Positions 35,750 through 44,224 of a stretch of DNA of 64,000 nt are shown one piece after another (the stretch's first letter is position 1; each line of letters opens with the position of its first letter). The stretch spans positions 62,001 to 126,000 of the forward strand of contig NZ_LXKA01000360.1 of assembly GCF_001645125.1 (NCBI RefSeq). Direction: 5' to 3'. A model generated the notes under the pieces. That model was not told the DNA's origin and did not search any database. It was given only the letters and a program-made list of their open reading frames with translations. A program made the translations under genes and the position numbers. This DNA is from Paraburkholderia ginsengiterrae. GTDB taxonomy: Bacteria > Pseudomonadota > Gammaproteobacteria > Burkholderiales > Burkholderiaceae.

Positions 35750-37072
35750 GTGTCATCCCCGTCAGTTCGAAGCAACGCCTCGCCTGCATTAAACGAGGCG
35801 CAGGCCGTCCAGCAGAACAGCAACGCGCAACGCTATATCCAGCTCATGCTGCTGGTGATCGCGGCCGGCGCGATCTACCCGATCCTGTATCTCCGGCAGG
35901 TCTATCAGCCGACCATGCTCGAGGTGTTCCACATCACCGACAGTCAGCTCGGCTATCTGTACTCGTCGCTGGGCACGATCTTCCTGCTGAGTTATCTGCC
36001 AAGCGGCTGGCTCGCCGACCGGATCGCGCCGCGTTTGCTGATCTGCTTTTCGCTGATCGCGACCGGCGTGCTCGGGCTGTGGTATTCGACCGCGCCGGCA
36101 TTCCCGATGCTGATGCTGATCTTCGGCGGCTGGGGTTTGTCGACCGGCCTGACGTTCTGGGCCGCTGTCATCAAGCGCGTGACGATGATTGCCGGCGCGA
36201 ACGAGCAGGGCCGTTTCTTCGGCTTGCTGGACGGCGGGCGTGGCCTGATCGAAGCCATGCTCGCGACTATCGCGATCACGCTGTTCGCCTGGGTCACGCA
36301 GACGAAAGGCGAGCCGGTTGCGGCCGGTTTCAAGCTTGTGGTCTACCTGTACGCGTTTCTGTGCATTGCGCTGGGCGTGGTGCTCGGTCTCGTCAAAGGG
36401 CCGCAGACTGCCGAAGACGCTGACTCCGGCCGCGCGGCTCGCCCGCACAGCAACGTGCTGGTCGACCTGAAAACCCTCGCGAAGATTCCCGAACTGTGGC
36501 TCGTGGCCGCGATCGTGTTCTGCGGCTATCAGGTGTTCTGGGCCACCTATAGTTTCTCCGCCTATCTGCATGAAGGCGGGATCGGCCTGTCGGTCGTGAT
36601 GGCCGGCACGATCACCACGCTCAAGCTGTGGATGCGGCCAATCGGCGGCATTGGCGGCGGCTTTCTCGGCGACCGTTATTCAAAGGTGTCGGTGCTCGTG
36701 ATCGCGCTCTTTCTTGCCGCGCTGTCGCTCGTGGGCCTGATGGCGGCGCCGGGTATTGCGAGCCACGTGCTGCTGGTGTTCCTCGTGCTGTTCATCGGCA
36801 TTCTGACGTACGCGATTCGCGGCCTGTACTGGTCGCTGCTGGACCGCTGCAACATTCCGGCCGCCACTATGGGTCTGGCAATCGGCCTGATCTCCGTGGT
36901 CGGCTATTCGCCGGACGTGTTCCTGCCGCTCATCAATGGCTACTTGACGCAGAACTTCCCGGGCGTCTTTGGCTATCAACTGTATTTCGGCTATGTGGCC
37001 GCCATGGCGGCGCTCGGCGGGTTCGCCGGGCTCGCGCTGAGAAACATGCTCAACCAGAAAGAGGGTGCGTAA
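35750..37072 (+). CDS. MFS transporter (sugar acid/organic acid type)
   Basis: A 440-residue, 12-helix major facilitator. The GTG at 35750 is preceded by AAGGAG at 8 bases; an upstream GTG at 35729 lies inside a hairpin. The helix 2-3 loop has the MFS motif GWLADRIAPR. In this operon it most likely imports the substrate of the dehydratase and oxidases; specificity is not deducible. Its TAA is followed at once by the ATG of the next gene, implying coupled translation. Confidence 0.8.
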   Translation: MSSPSVRSNASPALNEAQAVQQNSNAQRYIQLMLLVIAAGAIYPILYLRQVYQPTMLEVFHITDSQLGYLYSSLGTIFLLSYLPSGWLADRIAPRLLICFSLIATGVLGLWYSTAPAFPMLMLIFGGWGLSTGLTFWAAVIKRVTMIAGANEQGRFFGLLDGGRGLIEAMLATIAITLFAWVTQTKGEPVAAGFKLVVYLYAFLCIALGVVLGLVKGPQTAEDADSGRAARPHSNVLVDLKTLAKIPELWLVAAIVFCGYQVFWATYSFSAYLHEGGIGLSVVMAGTITTLKLWMRPIGGIGGGFLGDRYSKVSVLVIALFLAALSLVGLMAAPGIASHVLLVFLVLFIGILTYAIRGLYWSLLDRCNIPAATMGLAIGLISVVGYSPDVFLPLINGYLTQNFPGVFGYQLYFGYVAAMAALGGFAGLALRNMLNQKEGA

Positions 37073-38290
37073 ATGAAAGTCGTCTCGCTCGAAACGCATA
37101 TCGTCGCCGTTCCGCCGCCGCACGTGGGCGGCATGTACTGGATCTTCGTCAAGCTCAAGACCGCTTGCGGTATCGAGGGCGTCGGCGAAATCTATTCGGC
37201 GACGTTTCATCCGAAAGCGATGACCCACATCATCGACGACGTGTTCAGCCGCTATCTGCTCGACAAGGACCCGCACCATGTCGAACGGCTCTGGCGCGAA
37301 GCGTATTCGAGCGGCTTCACACAACGCCCCGATCTGACCATGATGGGCGTGGTCAGCGGCCTGGAAATGGCGTGCTGGGACATCATCGGCAAGGCGGCGA
37401 ACAAGCCAGTGTACGAGCTGCTCGGCGGCATGGTGAATCAGCGCCTGCGTTCGTACACCTATCTGTACCCGAAGAACAGCCGCGGCGAATATGACTACGA
37501 CGATCCCGATCTGGCCGCCGAATGCGCCGCGCAGAACGTGAAGCTCGGCTTTACCGCGGTGAAGTTCGATCCGGCGGGCCCGTACACGGCTTATTCGGGT
37601 CACCAGCTGTCGCTGGAAGTGCTCGACCGTTGCGAGACTTTCTGCCGCCGCGTGCGCGAAGCGGTGGGCAGCAAAGCCGATCTGCTGTTCGGCACGCACG
37701 GGCAGATGGTGCCGTCGTCGGCGATCCGCCTCGCGAAGCGCCTGGAAAAATACGATCCGCTGTGGTTCGAGGAACCGGTGCCCCCGGGGCAGGAAGGCGC
37801 GATGGCGCAAGTCGCGCAGCACACCAGCATTCCGATCGCCGCGGGTGAGCGCCTGACCACCAAGTACGAATTCTTCAAGCTGCTGGAGGCGGGCGCCGCG
37901 TCGATCCTGCAACTGAACGTGGCGCGCGTGGGCGGCCTGCTCGAAGCCAAGAAGGTCGCCACATTGGCCGAGGTGTACTACGCGCAGATCGCGCCGCACC
38001 TGTACAACGGGCCGATCGGCGCGGCGGCCAGCATTCAGCTTGCCACCTGCACGCCGAACTTCCTGATTCAGGAAAGCATCGGCACGTGGGACGGTTTCCA
38101 CGCGGAAGTGCTGAAGAAGCCGATTCAATGGGAAGACGGCTACATCATTCCGTCGCAGGAACCCGGCCTCGGCGTCGAACTGAACATGGACGTGGTCAGG
38201 GCGCACACGCCTTACACCGGCGAGCGTCTGCATCTGCAGATGGCGCCGCAACCCGCCGACGTGAAAGACCTCGCACCGGCCAAGGGCTGA
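37073..38290 (+). CDS. Mandelate racemase/enolase-superfamily protein (acid-sugar dehydratase type)
   Basis: A 405-residue protein of the mandelate racemase/galactonate dehydratase subgroup. The capping domain is residues 1-125, the barrel about 130-360. Acidic metal ligands are visible at E233 or E234 (WFEEPVPP) and E259 (AGERLTT), and the catalytic His at H309 (APHLYNGP). From the usual 26-residue spacing, the first metal ligand (normally Asp) falls on G207 of GTHGQ, so that Asp appears to be missing, while H209 aligns with the dehydratase His. It may use another ligand or belong to a divergent subgroup. Starts right after the carrier stop. Confidence 0.75.
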   Translation: MKVVSLETHIVAVPPPHVGGMYWIFVKLKTACGIEGVGEIYSATFHPKAMTHIIDDVFSRYLLDKDPHHVERLWREAYSSGFTQRPDLTMMGVVSGLEMACWDIIGKAANKPVYELLGGMVNQRLRSYTYLYPKNSRGEYDYDDPDLAAECAAQNVKLGFTAVKFDPAGPYTAYSGHQLSLEVLDRCETFCRRVREAVGSKADLLFGTHGQMVPSSAIRLAKRLEKYDPLWFEEPVPPGQEGAMAQVAQHTSIPIAAGERLTTKYEFFKLLEAGAASILQLNVARVGGLLEAKKVATLAEVYYAQIAPHLYNGPIGAAASIQLATCTPNFLIQESIGTWDGFHAEVLKKPIQWEDGYIIPSQEPGLGVELNMDVVRAHTPYTGERLHLQMAPQPADVKDLAPAKG

Positions 38291-38346
38291 GCGCGGTCAG
38301 CAGCATACCTAATCAATGGATTGAGCGCCGACTGGCGACATAGAGC

Positions 38347-40008
38347 ATGAACTACGATTACATCATCGTCGGCGCGGGTTCCGCGGGCTGCATTCTCGCC
38401 AATCGTCTGTCGGCGTCGGGCCAATATTCGGTGCTGCTGCTGGAGGCGGGCGGTAAGGACAGCTCGTTCTGGTTCAAGATTCCGGTGGGTTTCACCAAGA
38501 CGTACTACAACGAAACCTATAACTGGATGTACTACAGCGAGCCCGAGAAGGAACTCGACAACCGGCCGATCTATTGTCCGCGCGGCAAGGTGCAGGGCGG
38601 CTCGGGCTCGATCAACGCGATGATTTATGTGCGCGGCCAGCCGCACGATTTCGACGACTGGGCCGCCGCCGGCAATGCGGGCTGGGCGTTTCGCGACGTG
38701 CTGCCGTACTTCCGCAAGCTCGAATCGCATCCGCTCGGCAACACCGAGTATCACGGCGCCGACGGCCCGATCCGCATCTCGCCGATGAAAGACGCGGTGC
38801 ACCCGATCTGCCATGTGTTCCTGCGAGGCTGCGAGCAGGCCGGCTACCAGCGCAGCGACGACTTCAACGGCGCGCGATTCGAAGGCGCCGGCATCTATGA
38901 CGTGAACACGCGCAACGGGCAGCGCTCGTCGAGCAGTTTCGAGTATCTGCACCCGGTGCTGTCGCGCAAGAATCTGACCGTCGAACGCGACGTGCTGGCA
39001 AGCCGCGTGCTCTTCGACGGCAACCAGCGCGCGATCGGCGTGAGCGTCGTGCAGAACGGCACCACGCGCCGCTTCATGGCGAACCGCGAGGTGATTCTGT
39101 CGGCCGGCGCGGTCGATTCGCCGAAGCTGCTGCAGCTCTCGGGCGTGGGCGCCGGCGCCTTGCTCGCGCGGCATCGTATTCCGGTGGTCAAGGAACTGCC
39201 CGCGGTGGGGCAGAACCTGCAGGACCATCTGTGCGTGAGCTTCTACTATCGTGCGAACGTGAAGACGCTGAACGACGAGATGCGGCCTTTGCTCGGCAAG
39301 CTCAAGCTCGGCCTGCAATATCTGCTGACGCGCAAGGGTCCGCTCGCGATGAGCGTGAACCAGTCGGGCGGCTTCTTCAAGGGCCGCGAGAGCGAAGCGC
39401 AGCCGAACCTGCAGCTCTACTTCAACCCGCTGTCGTACCGGATTCCGAAGAGCAGCAAGGCGAGTCTCGAACCTGAGCCGTATTCGGGCTTCTTGCTGGC
39501 CTTCAATCCGTGCCGGCCAACCAGCCGCGGCTCGATCGAGATCGCGTCGAATCGCGCCGAGGACGCCGCGAAGATTCGCATCAACGCGCTGACCACGGAG
39601 AAGGATATCGACGAGGCGATCCAGGGCTGCGAACTGGTGCGCAAGGTGATGGCATCGCCCGCGTTGCAGTCGATCACCGTCGAAGAGATCTCGCCCGGAC
39701 CGCAAGTGAACACGCGGGAAGCGTTCCTGCAATATTTCCGCGAGCAGTCGGGGTCGATCTATCACCTGTGCGGCTCGTGCGCGATGGGCGACGATCCGGC
39801 CACGTCGGTGGTGGACGCACGCCTGAAAGTGCACGGCATTGCCAGCTTGCGCGTGGTCGACGCGTCGATCTTTCCGAACATCACGTCGGGCAATATCAAT
39901 GCGCCGACCATGATGGTGGCGGAGAAGGGTGCGGAAATGATCCTCCAGGACGCCGCGCGCGAAGCCGCCTCCGAAGCCCACTCCGCGGAGCCGCTTGCCG
40001 CAGCGTAA
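38347..40008 (+). CDS. GMC-family FAD oxidoreductase (choline/alcohol dehydrogenase-like)
   Basis: A 553-residue glucose-methanol-choline oxidoreductase oxidising an alcohol group with FAD. Dinucleotide motif YDYIIVGAGSAGCILANRLS (residues 3-22), GMC signature GKVQGGSGSINAMIYVRGQP, and the active-site His in SIYHLCGSCAMG near the C-terminus (about residue 476). It is cytoplasmic, with no signal peptide. Last gene of the operon; a strong hairpin follows. With the aldehyde dehydrogenase it could take an alcohol to the acid level. Confidence 0.85.
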   Translation: MNYDYIIVGAGSAGCILANRLSASGQYSVLLLEAGGKDSSFWFKIPVGFTKTYYNETYNWMYYSEPEKELDNRPIYCPRGKVQGGSGSINAMIYVRGQPHDFDDWAAAGNAGWAFRDVLPYFRKLESHPLGNTEYHGADGPIRISPMKDAVHPICHVFLRGCEQAGYQRSDDFNGARFEGAGIYDVNTRNGQRSSSSFEYLHPVLSRKNLTVERDVLASRVLFDGNQRAIGVSVVQNGTTRRFMANREVILSAGAVDSPKLLQLSGVGAGALLARHRIPVVKELPAVGQNLQDHLCVSFYYRANVKTLNDEMRPLLGKLKLGLQYLLTRKGPLAMSVNQSGGFFKGRESEAQPNLQLYFNPLSYRIPKSSKASLEPEPYSGFLLAFNPCRPTSRGSIEIASNRAEDAAKIRINALTTEKDIDEAIQGCELVRKVMASPALQSITVEEISPGPQVNTREAFLQYFREQSGSIYHLCGSCAMGDDPATSVVDARLKVHGIASLRVVDASIFPNITSGNINAPTMMVAEKGAEMILQDAAREAASEAHSAEPLAAA

Positions 40009-40047
40009 CGGCAACGGCTGGCGGTTCGCCTTCCGTTCTGCAAAGAG

Positions 40048-40078
40048 AAACGCGCCGGATTGACCGGCGCGTTTTTTT
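40048..40078. terminator. Bidirectional terminator between the GMC gene and a LysR gene
   Basis: An 11-bp perfect stem (AAACGCGCCGG at 40048-40058, complement at 40064-40074), a 5-nt loop and a run of seven T on the plus strand. Confidence 0.85.
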
Positions 40079-41024
40079 ATTCCGCTTCGCTTAACGGCGC
40101 CGATTCCGACGAATCCAGCGCCCGTCCGCTCAGCCAGATTTCCTGCTGCAGCCAGTCGCGGAACTGCGCGACGTGCGGCGGCTCCTCCTGCTCCGCACGC
40201 GTGACGAACCAGTACGACTGATGCCCGTCCAGGTGCACGTTGAGCACCTGGACGAGTTGGCCTTCCGCGAGTTCGCGCGCGATCATGTGACGGTCGGCGA
40301 TCGTCACGCCAAGCCCGTCGATCGCCGCGCGAATCGCGTGATCGAGCAGGTCGAATTCATAACCGCCGCGCGTGTCGACGTTGTCGATTCCCGCCGCCTT
40401 CAGCCAGTGCTGCCAGGTGAGGTAGCGCTGATCCGCGCTCGCCAGCACATGCAGCAGCGTGAACTGGTTCAGGTCGATCTGCGGGCGGCCGGCTTCCCGC
40501 GCCAGCAAGGCGGGCGAGCAGACGGCGATATGCCGCTCGCTCATCAGCAGACGGTTGTCGACACCTTCCCACTCGCCGTTGCCGAAGCGGATCGCGCAGT
40601 CGAGCACGCCGGATTCCGCGAGATTGTCGTCGACGCGGGTCGACAGGCTCAGCTCCAGATGCGGATGCGCGTCACGCAGGCGCCCGAGGCGCGGCATCAG
40701 CCAGCGGCTCGTAAAGGTGGGCGGTGCGTTGATGCGCAGGCGGTTACGGTGGGTTTTCTCCTGCAGGGCGCGGACCGTCAGCTCGATACGGTCGAACGAC
40801 TGCTGCAGCGCTTGCAGCAGAACGCGGCCCGCGGCCGAGAGTTCAAGGTGGTGATGATGGCGCTGCAGGAGCGTTTCGCCCAGTTGCCCCTCGAGTTGCC
40901 GGACTTGCCGGCTAACCGCGCTTTGCGTGACGTTGAGCAGCTCCGCGGCGCGGGTGAAGCTGCCCGTGCGGCCGGCGACTTCGAAGGCTTTTAGCGCGTT
41001 CAGCGCGGGCATTTTGCGTTTCAA
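40077..41024 (-). CDS. LysR-family transcriptional regulator (GcvA-like)
   Basis: A 315-residue LysR regulator: winged helix-turn-helix at residues 8-65 (ALKAFEVAGRTGSFTRAAEL, VTQSAVSRQVRQLE) and an effector-binding domain at 95-300, of the GcvA type (PPTFTSRWLMPRL). It converges on the catabolic operon, whose products' substrate may be its ligand, but the operon promoter is 6 kb away, so the link is tentative. Confidence 0.85.
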   Translation of the reverse strand: MKRKMPALNALKAFEVAGRTGSFTRAAELLNVTQSAVSRQVRQLEGQLGETLLQRHHHHLELSAAGRVLLQALQQSFDRIELTVRALQEKTHRNRLRINAPPTFTSRWLMPRLGRLRDAHPHLELSLSTRVDDNLAESGVLDCAIRFGNGEWEGVDNRLLMSERHIAVCSPALLAREAGRPQIDLNQFTLLHVLASADQRYLTWQHWLKAAGIDNVDTRGGYEFDLLDHAIRAAIDGLGVTIADRHMIARELAEGQLVQVLNVHLDGHQSYWFVTRAEQEEPPHVAQFRDWLQQEIWLSGRALDSSESAPLSEAE

Positions 41025-41170
41025 GATGGTCTACCGGAACGTGAGGCGCGCTGGCGCGAGGTCCCGGTATTCTATCTACTTGGCCCGCCGCAGAACGGCG
41101 CGATCATGGGTTGATGGTTTTGGCCGCGTTGAGGCTGACGAGCGGGCAATGGCGCTGCGCCCGCGAGACT

Positions 41171-41581
41171 TCAATCCGCCAGCCGCTTGTCCGCCAGAGC
41201 GCTCTGGCAATCCGCGATCACCTGCCGGACGAGGCGGGCTTGAGGATCGAGTTCGTCGGTGTCGAGAATCTCTTCGACCGCATCTCTCGCCCAGTCCGCT
41301 TCGACAAAGCGCGCGTGCCGCCGGGCGATTTCCACCGCCATGGCCGACAACTTCGCGATACTGAGCCAGTCGGCCTCGCGCGATCGCCGGTCGAGCCATT
41401 TATGCGCGGACTGCACGTGAAACGCCGCGTCGGGCCAGTCTTCGTTCAGATAATAAGCGCCGAGACTGCCGCAGGTGAGCCAGCACAACAGCTCCACACG
41501 GTCACGTGGACTCAGAGAATGGCGTACATCACTCATGGCGACGCTCGCTGCTGAAATAGGCATTCCGGTGAGGACGCCCAA
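41171..41581 (-). CDS. Hypothetical cytoplasmic protein
   Basis: A 136-residue, largely helical protein with no recognised domain; tryptophan- and acidic-rich (AHKWLDRRSREADWLSIAKL). Start is TTG at 41581 with GGAGG 7 bases upstream, much stronger than the site of the internal ATG at 41536. It lies alone between two regulator-containing groups, with about 120 bases upstream and 146 downstream. Confidence 0.6.
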   Translation of the reverse strand: MGVLTGMPISAASVAMSDVRHSLSPRDRVELLCWLTCGSLGAYYLNEDWPDAAFHVQSAHKWLDRRSREADWLSIAKLSAMAVEIARRHARFVEADWARDAVEEILDTDELDPQARLVRQVIADCQSALADKRLAD

Positions 41582-41702
41582 CTGCCGTCCTCCGCTTTAA
41601 TTGAACAATATCACGCACAATTCAAGCCCGGCAATGCCTGAACTACCCTGGCGCGCCAGCCGCCGCAGCCGGCTCCTCGCGCCCGCGAGCAAGTTCGCGC
41701 CG

Positions 41703-42485
41703 CTAGCGGGTGGCCACGATGAAAAGCCGGGGGAACGGCAGCAGCACCGTGCCGTCGGCGAGCGCCGGATAGGCCTGCGCGATCGCGTCCCGGTAACGTT
41801 GCAGAAACGCGGCCTGCTCGCCGCCGGCTTCGTCCAGTTCGGCCAGAAACGGCCTCAGCGCGCTGCCCTTGAACCATTCGACCACCGCATCCGCGCCACC
41901 CGCGAGCGGGTGATGGTAGACGGTGCGCCACACGTCGACCCGCGCGCAGAGCGGCTTGAGCAACGCGTAGTACCAGCCGGCGTCGTGGCGCAGCGTGCGC
42001 TCCACGCCCTTGAGCCGCTGCGCCCACGGGCCGTCCGCCGAGATTTCGCGCAGCAGGCGGTGTGCGGGTTCGTCCAGGTTGTCCGGCATCTGCACGGCGA
42101 GGCTGCCGCCCGGCGCGAGCTTTTCCACGAGCGAGGGAAACAGCCGTTCGTGGTCTGGCACCCATTGCAGCACCGCATTGGCGAGAATGACGTCGTACGG
42201 TCCCGGCGCGTCCCACGTCGTCAGGTCGGACACGTCGAACTGGAATTGCGGCAGGCGCCGGCGGGCCGCGTCGATCATGTCGTGCGAGCTGTCCAGACCG
42301 CTCACCACGGCGCCCGGCAGGTGCGCCGCGAGCGTTTCGGTCGAATTGCCGGGGCCGCAGCCGAGGTCCACCGCGACGCGTGCGTCCGTCGCCGGCACGG
42401 CGGCCAGCAGATCCCTGACCGGACGGGTGCGCTCGTTCTCAAACAACACGTACTGCTTCGCGTGCCAATCCTTGTTCGACGTCAT
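41703..42485 (-). CDS. tam: Trans-aconitate 2-methyltransferase
   Basis: A 260-residue class I SAM-dependent methyltransferase. It begins KDWHAKQYVLFENERTRPVR, a hallmark of Tam, followed by the SAM motif VAVDLGCGPGNST (about residues 31-43) and NAVLQWVPDH. It methylates trans-aconitate, a spontaneous isomer that inhibits aconitase. ATG at 42485 with GGGAG 6 bases upstream; an open extension to 42596 overlaps the promoter. Divergent from a LysR gene, which may regulate it. Confidence 0.9.
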   Translation of the reverse strand: MTSNKDWHAKQYVLFENERTRPVRDLLAAVPATDARVAVDLGCGPGNSTETLAAHLPGAVVSGLDSSHDMIDAARRRLPQFQFDVSDLTTWDAPGPYDVILANAVLQWVPDHERLFPSLVEKLAPGGSLAVQMPDNLDEPAHRLLREISADGPWAQRLKGVERTLRHDAGWYYALLKPLCARVDVWRTVYHHPLAGGADAVVEWFKGSALRPFLAELDEAGGEQAAFLQRYRDAIAQAYPALADGTVLLPFPRLFIVATR

Positions 42486-42540
42486 CTCGTACTCCCTGGT
42501 TTGTGATGGCCGGACCGGCCGCCGGCCGCCTGGCGTGCGC

Positions 42541-42567
42541 GGTCTGCCTGGTCTGCCTGGTCTGCGT
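42541..42567 (+). repeat. Three 9-bp tandem repeats between tam and lysR
   Basis: GGTCTGCCT, GGTCTGCCT, GGTCTGCGT in direct succession, in the 172-bp divergent promoter region. Confidence 0.8.
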
Positions 42568-42657
42568 GGCGTTGCGAACCGATCCGATCCATGCATTCTC
42601 AGCGTCGCCCGGGGCGGAGTAAAATGAATTTATTCTTCCGATTCCTTCATTTTTCTA

Positions 42658-43554
42658 ATGAAAATCGACACGCTCGGCGTTCAGGCGTTTGTTGCGATTG
42701 CGGATCGCGGCAGCTTCCAGGGCGCGGCCGATTCGCTGCACGTCACGCAAACCGCCATCACGCAGCGCCTGCGCAAGCTCGAAACGTTTCTCGGCGTCAC
42801 GCTGATCGAGCGGACCACGCGCTCCATGGCGCTGACCGAAATCGGCCGCAGTTTCCTGCCGCAGGCGCGCCGCCTGCTCGGCGAACTCGCCGATGCGCTG
42901 GTGGAAATTCGCGAGACCGGCGAGGCGCGCCGCGGCGACGTGTCGATCGCCTGCGTGCCGACCGTGGGCGTGCAATATTTGCCGCGCATCCTGCAGGCGT
43001 ATTCCGCACGCTACCCGCATAACCGCGTGAAGATTCTCGATCACGCGTCGTCGGCGGTGGAGGAGGCCGTGTTGCGCCGGGAGGTGGAATTCGGCATCAA
43101 CATTGCGCGCGACCGTCATCCGGATCTGGCCAGTGTGCCGCTCACGGAAGACCGTTACGTGCTGATCTGCCACGAAGATCATCCACTGGCGAAGCGGCGG
43201 CGTATTGCGTGGCGGCAACTGCAACCCTATCCGCTGATTTTTGCCGGCGAGGTGAGCGGCAACCGCGCGTTGCTCGACGTCGCGCTCGAACGCAGCGAAC
43301 TGGCCTTGCGCTCCTTCTACGAAGTTCAGCGCAGCTCCACGGCGGTGGGCCTCGTCGCGCAAGGTGTGGGGGCGGCGGTGGTGCCGGCGCTCGCGCTGCA
43401 GAAAGGCGCGTATCCGGCCGTGCGCATCGTCGAACTCACGCAGCCGGTCGTGTCGCGCACACTGGTGCTCGTGACGCGCAAGGCCGCGCAGTTGTCGCCG
43501 GCGGCGCAGGCGCTGTACGACATGATCCTCGAACAGGCGACCCTGAAGGCGTGA
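42658..43554 (+). CDS. LysR-family transcriptional regulator (CynR/CysB-like effector domain)
   Basis: A 298-residue LysR protein: DNA-binding domain at residues 1-62 (TLGVQAFVAIADRGSFQGAA, VTQTAITQRLRKLE) and effector domain at 90-295 (VSIACVPTVGVQYLPRILQA). Starts 172 bases from divergent tam, the usual arrangement for a LysR regulator and its target. It converges on the GntR gene with only 10 bases between. Confidence 0.85.
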   Translation: MKIDTLGVQAFVAIADRGSFQGAADSLHVTQTAITQRLRKLETFLGVTLIERTTRSMALTEIGRSFLPQARRLLGELADALVEIRETGEARRGDVSIACVPTVGVQYLPRILQAYSARYPHNRVKILDHASSAVEEAVLRREVEFGINIARDRHPDLASVPLTEDRYVLICHEDHPLAKRRRIAWRQLQPYPLIFAGEVSGNRALLDVALERSELALRSFYEVQRSSTAVGLVAQGVGAAVVPALALQKGAYPAVRIVELTQPVVSRTLVLVTRKAAQLSPAAQALYDMILEQATLKA

Positions 43555-43564
43555 AGGCCGCGCG

Positions 43565-44212
43565 CTACAGGCACTGCGAGCGCAAACTCGTCGCCGCGTG
43601 GCTCAGATCGCGCTCGATGGCCCGTCGCACGCCGGCCGCATCGCGCGCTTTCGCGGCGCTCAGCAGATCGTCGTGCGCGTCGTTGAGCGTGCCGGCGAAC
43701 TGGGCCTCGCCGAACAGCAGATTCGAAATCGGGCCGACCTGGAGCCACACGGTTTCGATCAGTTCCAGCAGCAAGGGCGAGCCGGCCGCGCGGTAGAGAA
43801 TCAGATGGAACGCCTCGTTGGCGTCGAGATAGCCCTTGGCGTCGGCGTCTTGCAGCGCTTGCGCCATTTGCGCATTCAGCCGTTCGAGTGTCTCCAGGTC
43901 GTGCGGGGTGAGATTCGGCACGCCCAGCTCGGCGGCCTGGCCTTCGAGAATCAGGCGCACGCGCAGCACGTCGTCGAACTGTTCCTTCGACAGATGCGGC
44001 ACCGTCACCCCGCAATTGGGCACGTTGACGAGCGCCGACTCAGCGGCGAGGCGCTGCAACGCGGAGCGCACCGGCATTTCGCCCACGCCGAGTTCGGCCG
44101 CGACGTGGCGGATCTTGATGCGCTCGCCCGGCACGAAGCGGCCGATCGTCAGCCATTGCCGCAGCGTGTCGTAGGTCTGATCCTGCAGCGTGTGATGGCG
44201 CGAAGTTTTCAT
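43565..44212 (-). CDS. GntR-family regulator with FCD domain
   Basis: A 215-residue regulator: winged helix-turn-helix at residues 5-70 (TYDTLRQWLTIGRFVPGERI; ELGVGEMPVRSALQRLAAES) and an FCD ligand domain at 80-210 with the Asp and three His of the metal site (DANEAFH, NDAHDDLL, DLSHAA). Third gene of the minus-strand operon with the aminotransferase and glutamine synthetase-like genes. The two GATC-centred palindromes at 47074 and 47114 upstream of that operon are its likely operators. Confidence 0.85.
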   Translation of the reverse strand: MKTSRHHTLQDQTYDTLRQWLTIGRFVPGERIKIRHVAAELGVGEMPVRSALQRLAAESALVNVPNCGVTVPHLSKEQFDDVLRVRLILEGQAAELGVPNLTPHDLETLERLNAQMAQALQDADAKGYLDANEAFHLILYRAAGSPLLLELIETVWLQVGPISNLLFGEAQFAGTLNDAHDDLLSAAKARDAAGVRRAIERDLSHAATSLRSQCL

Positions 44213-44224
44213 GCCCGCGCCACC

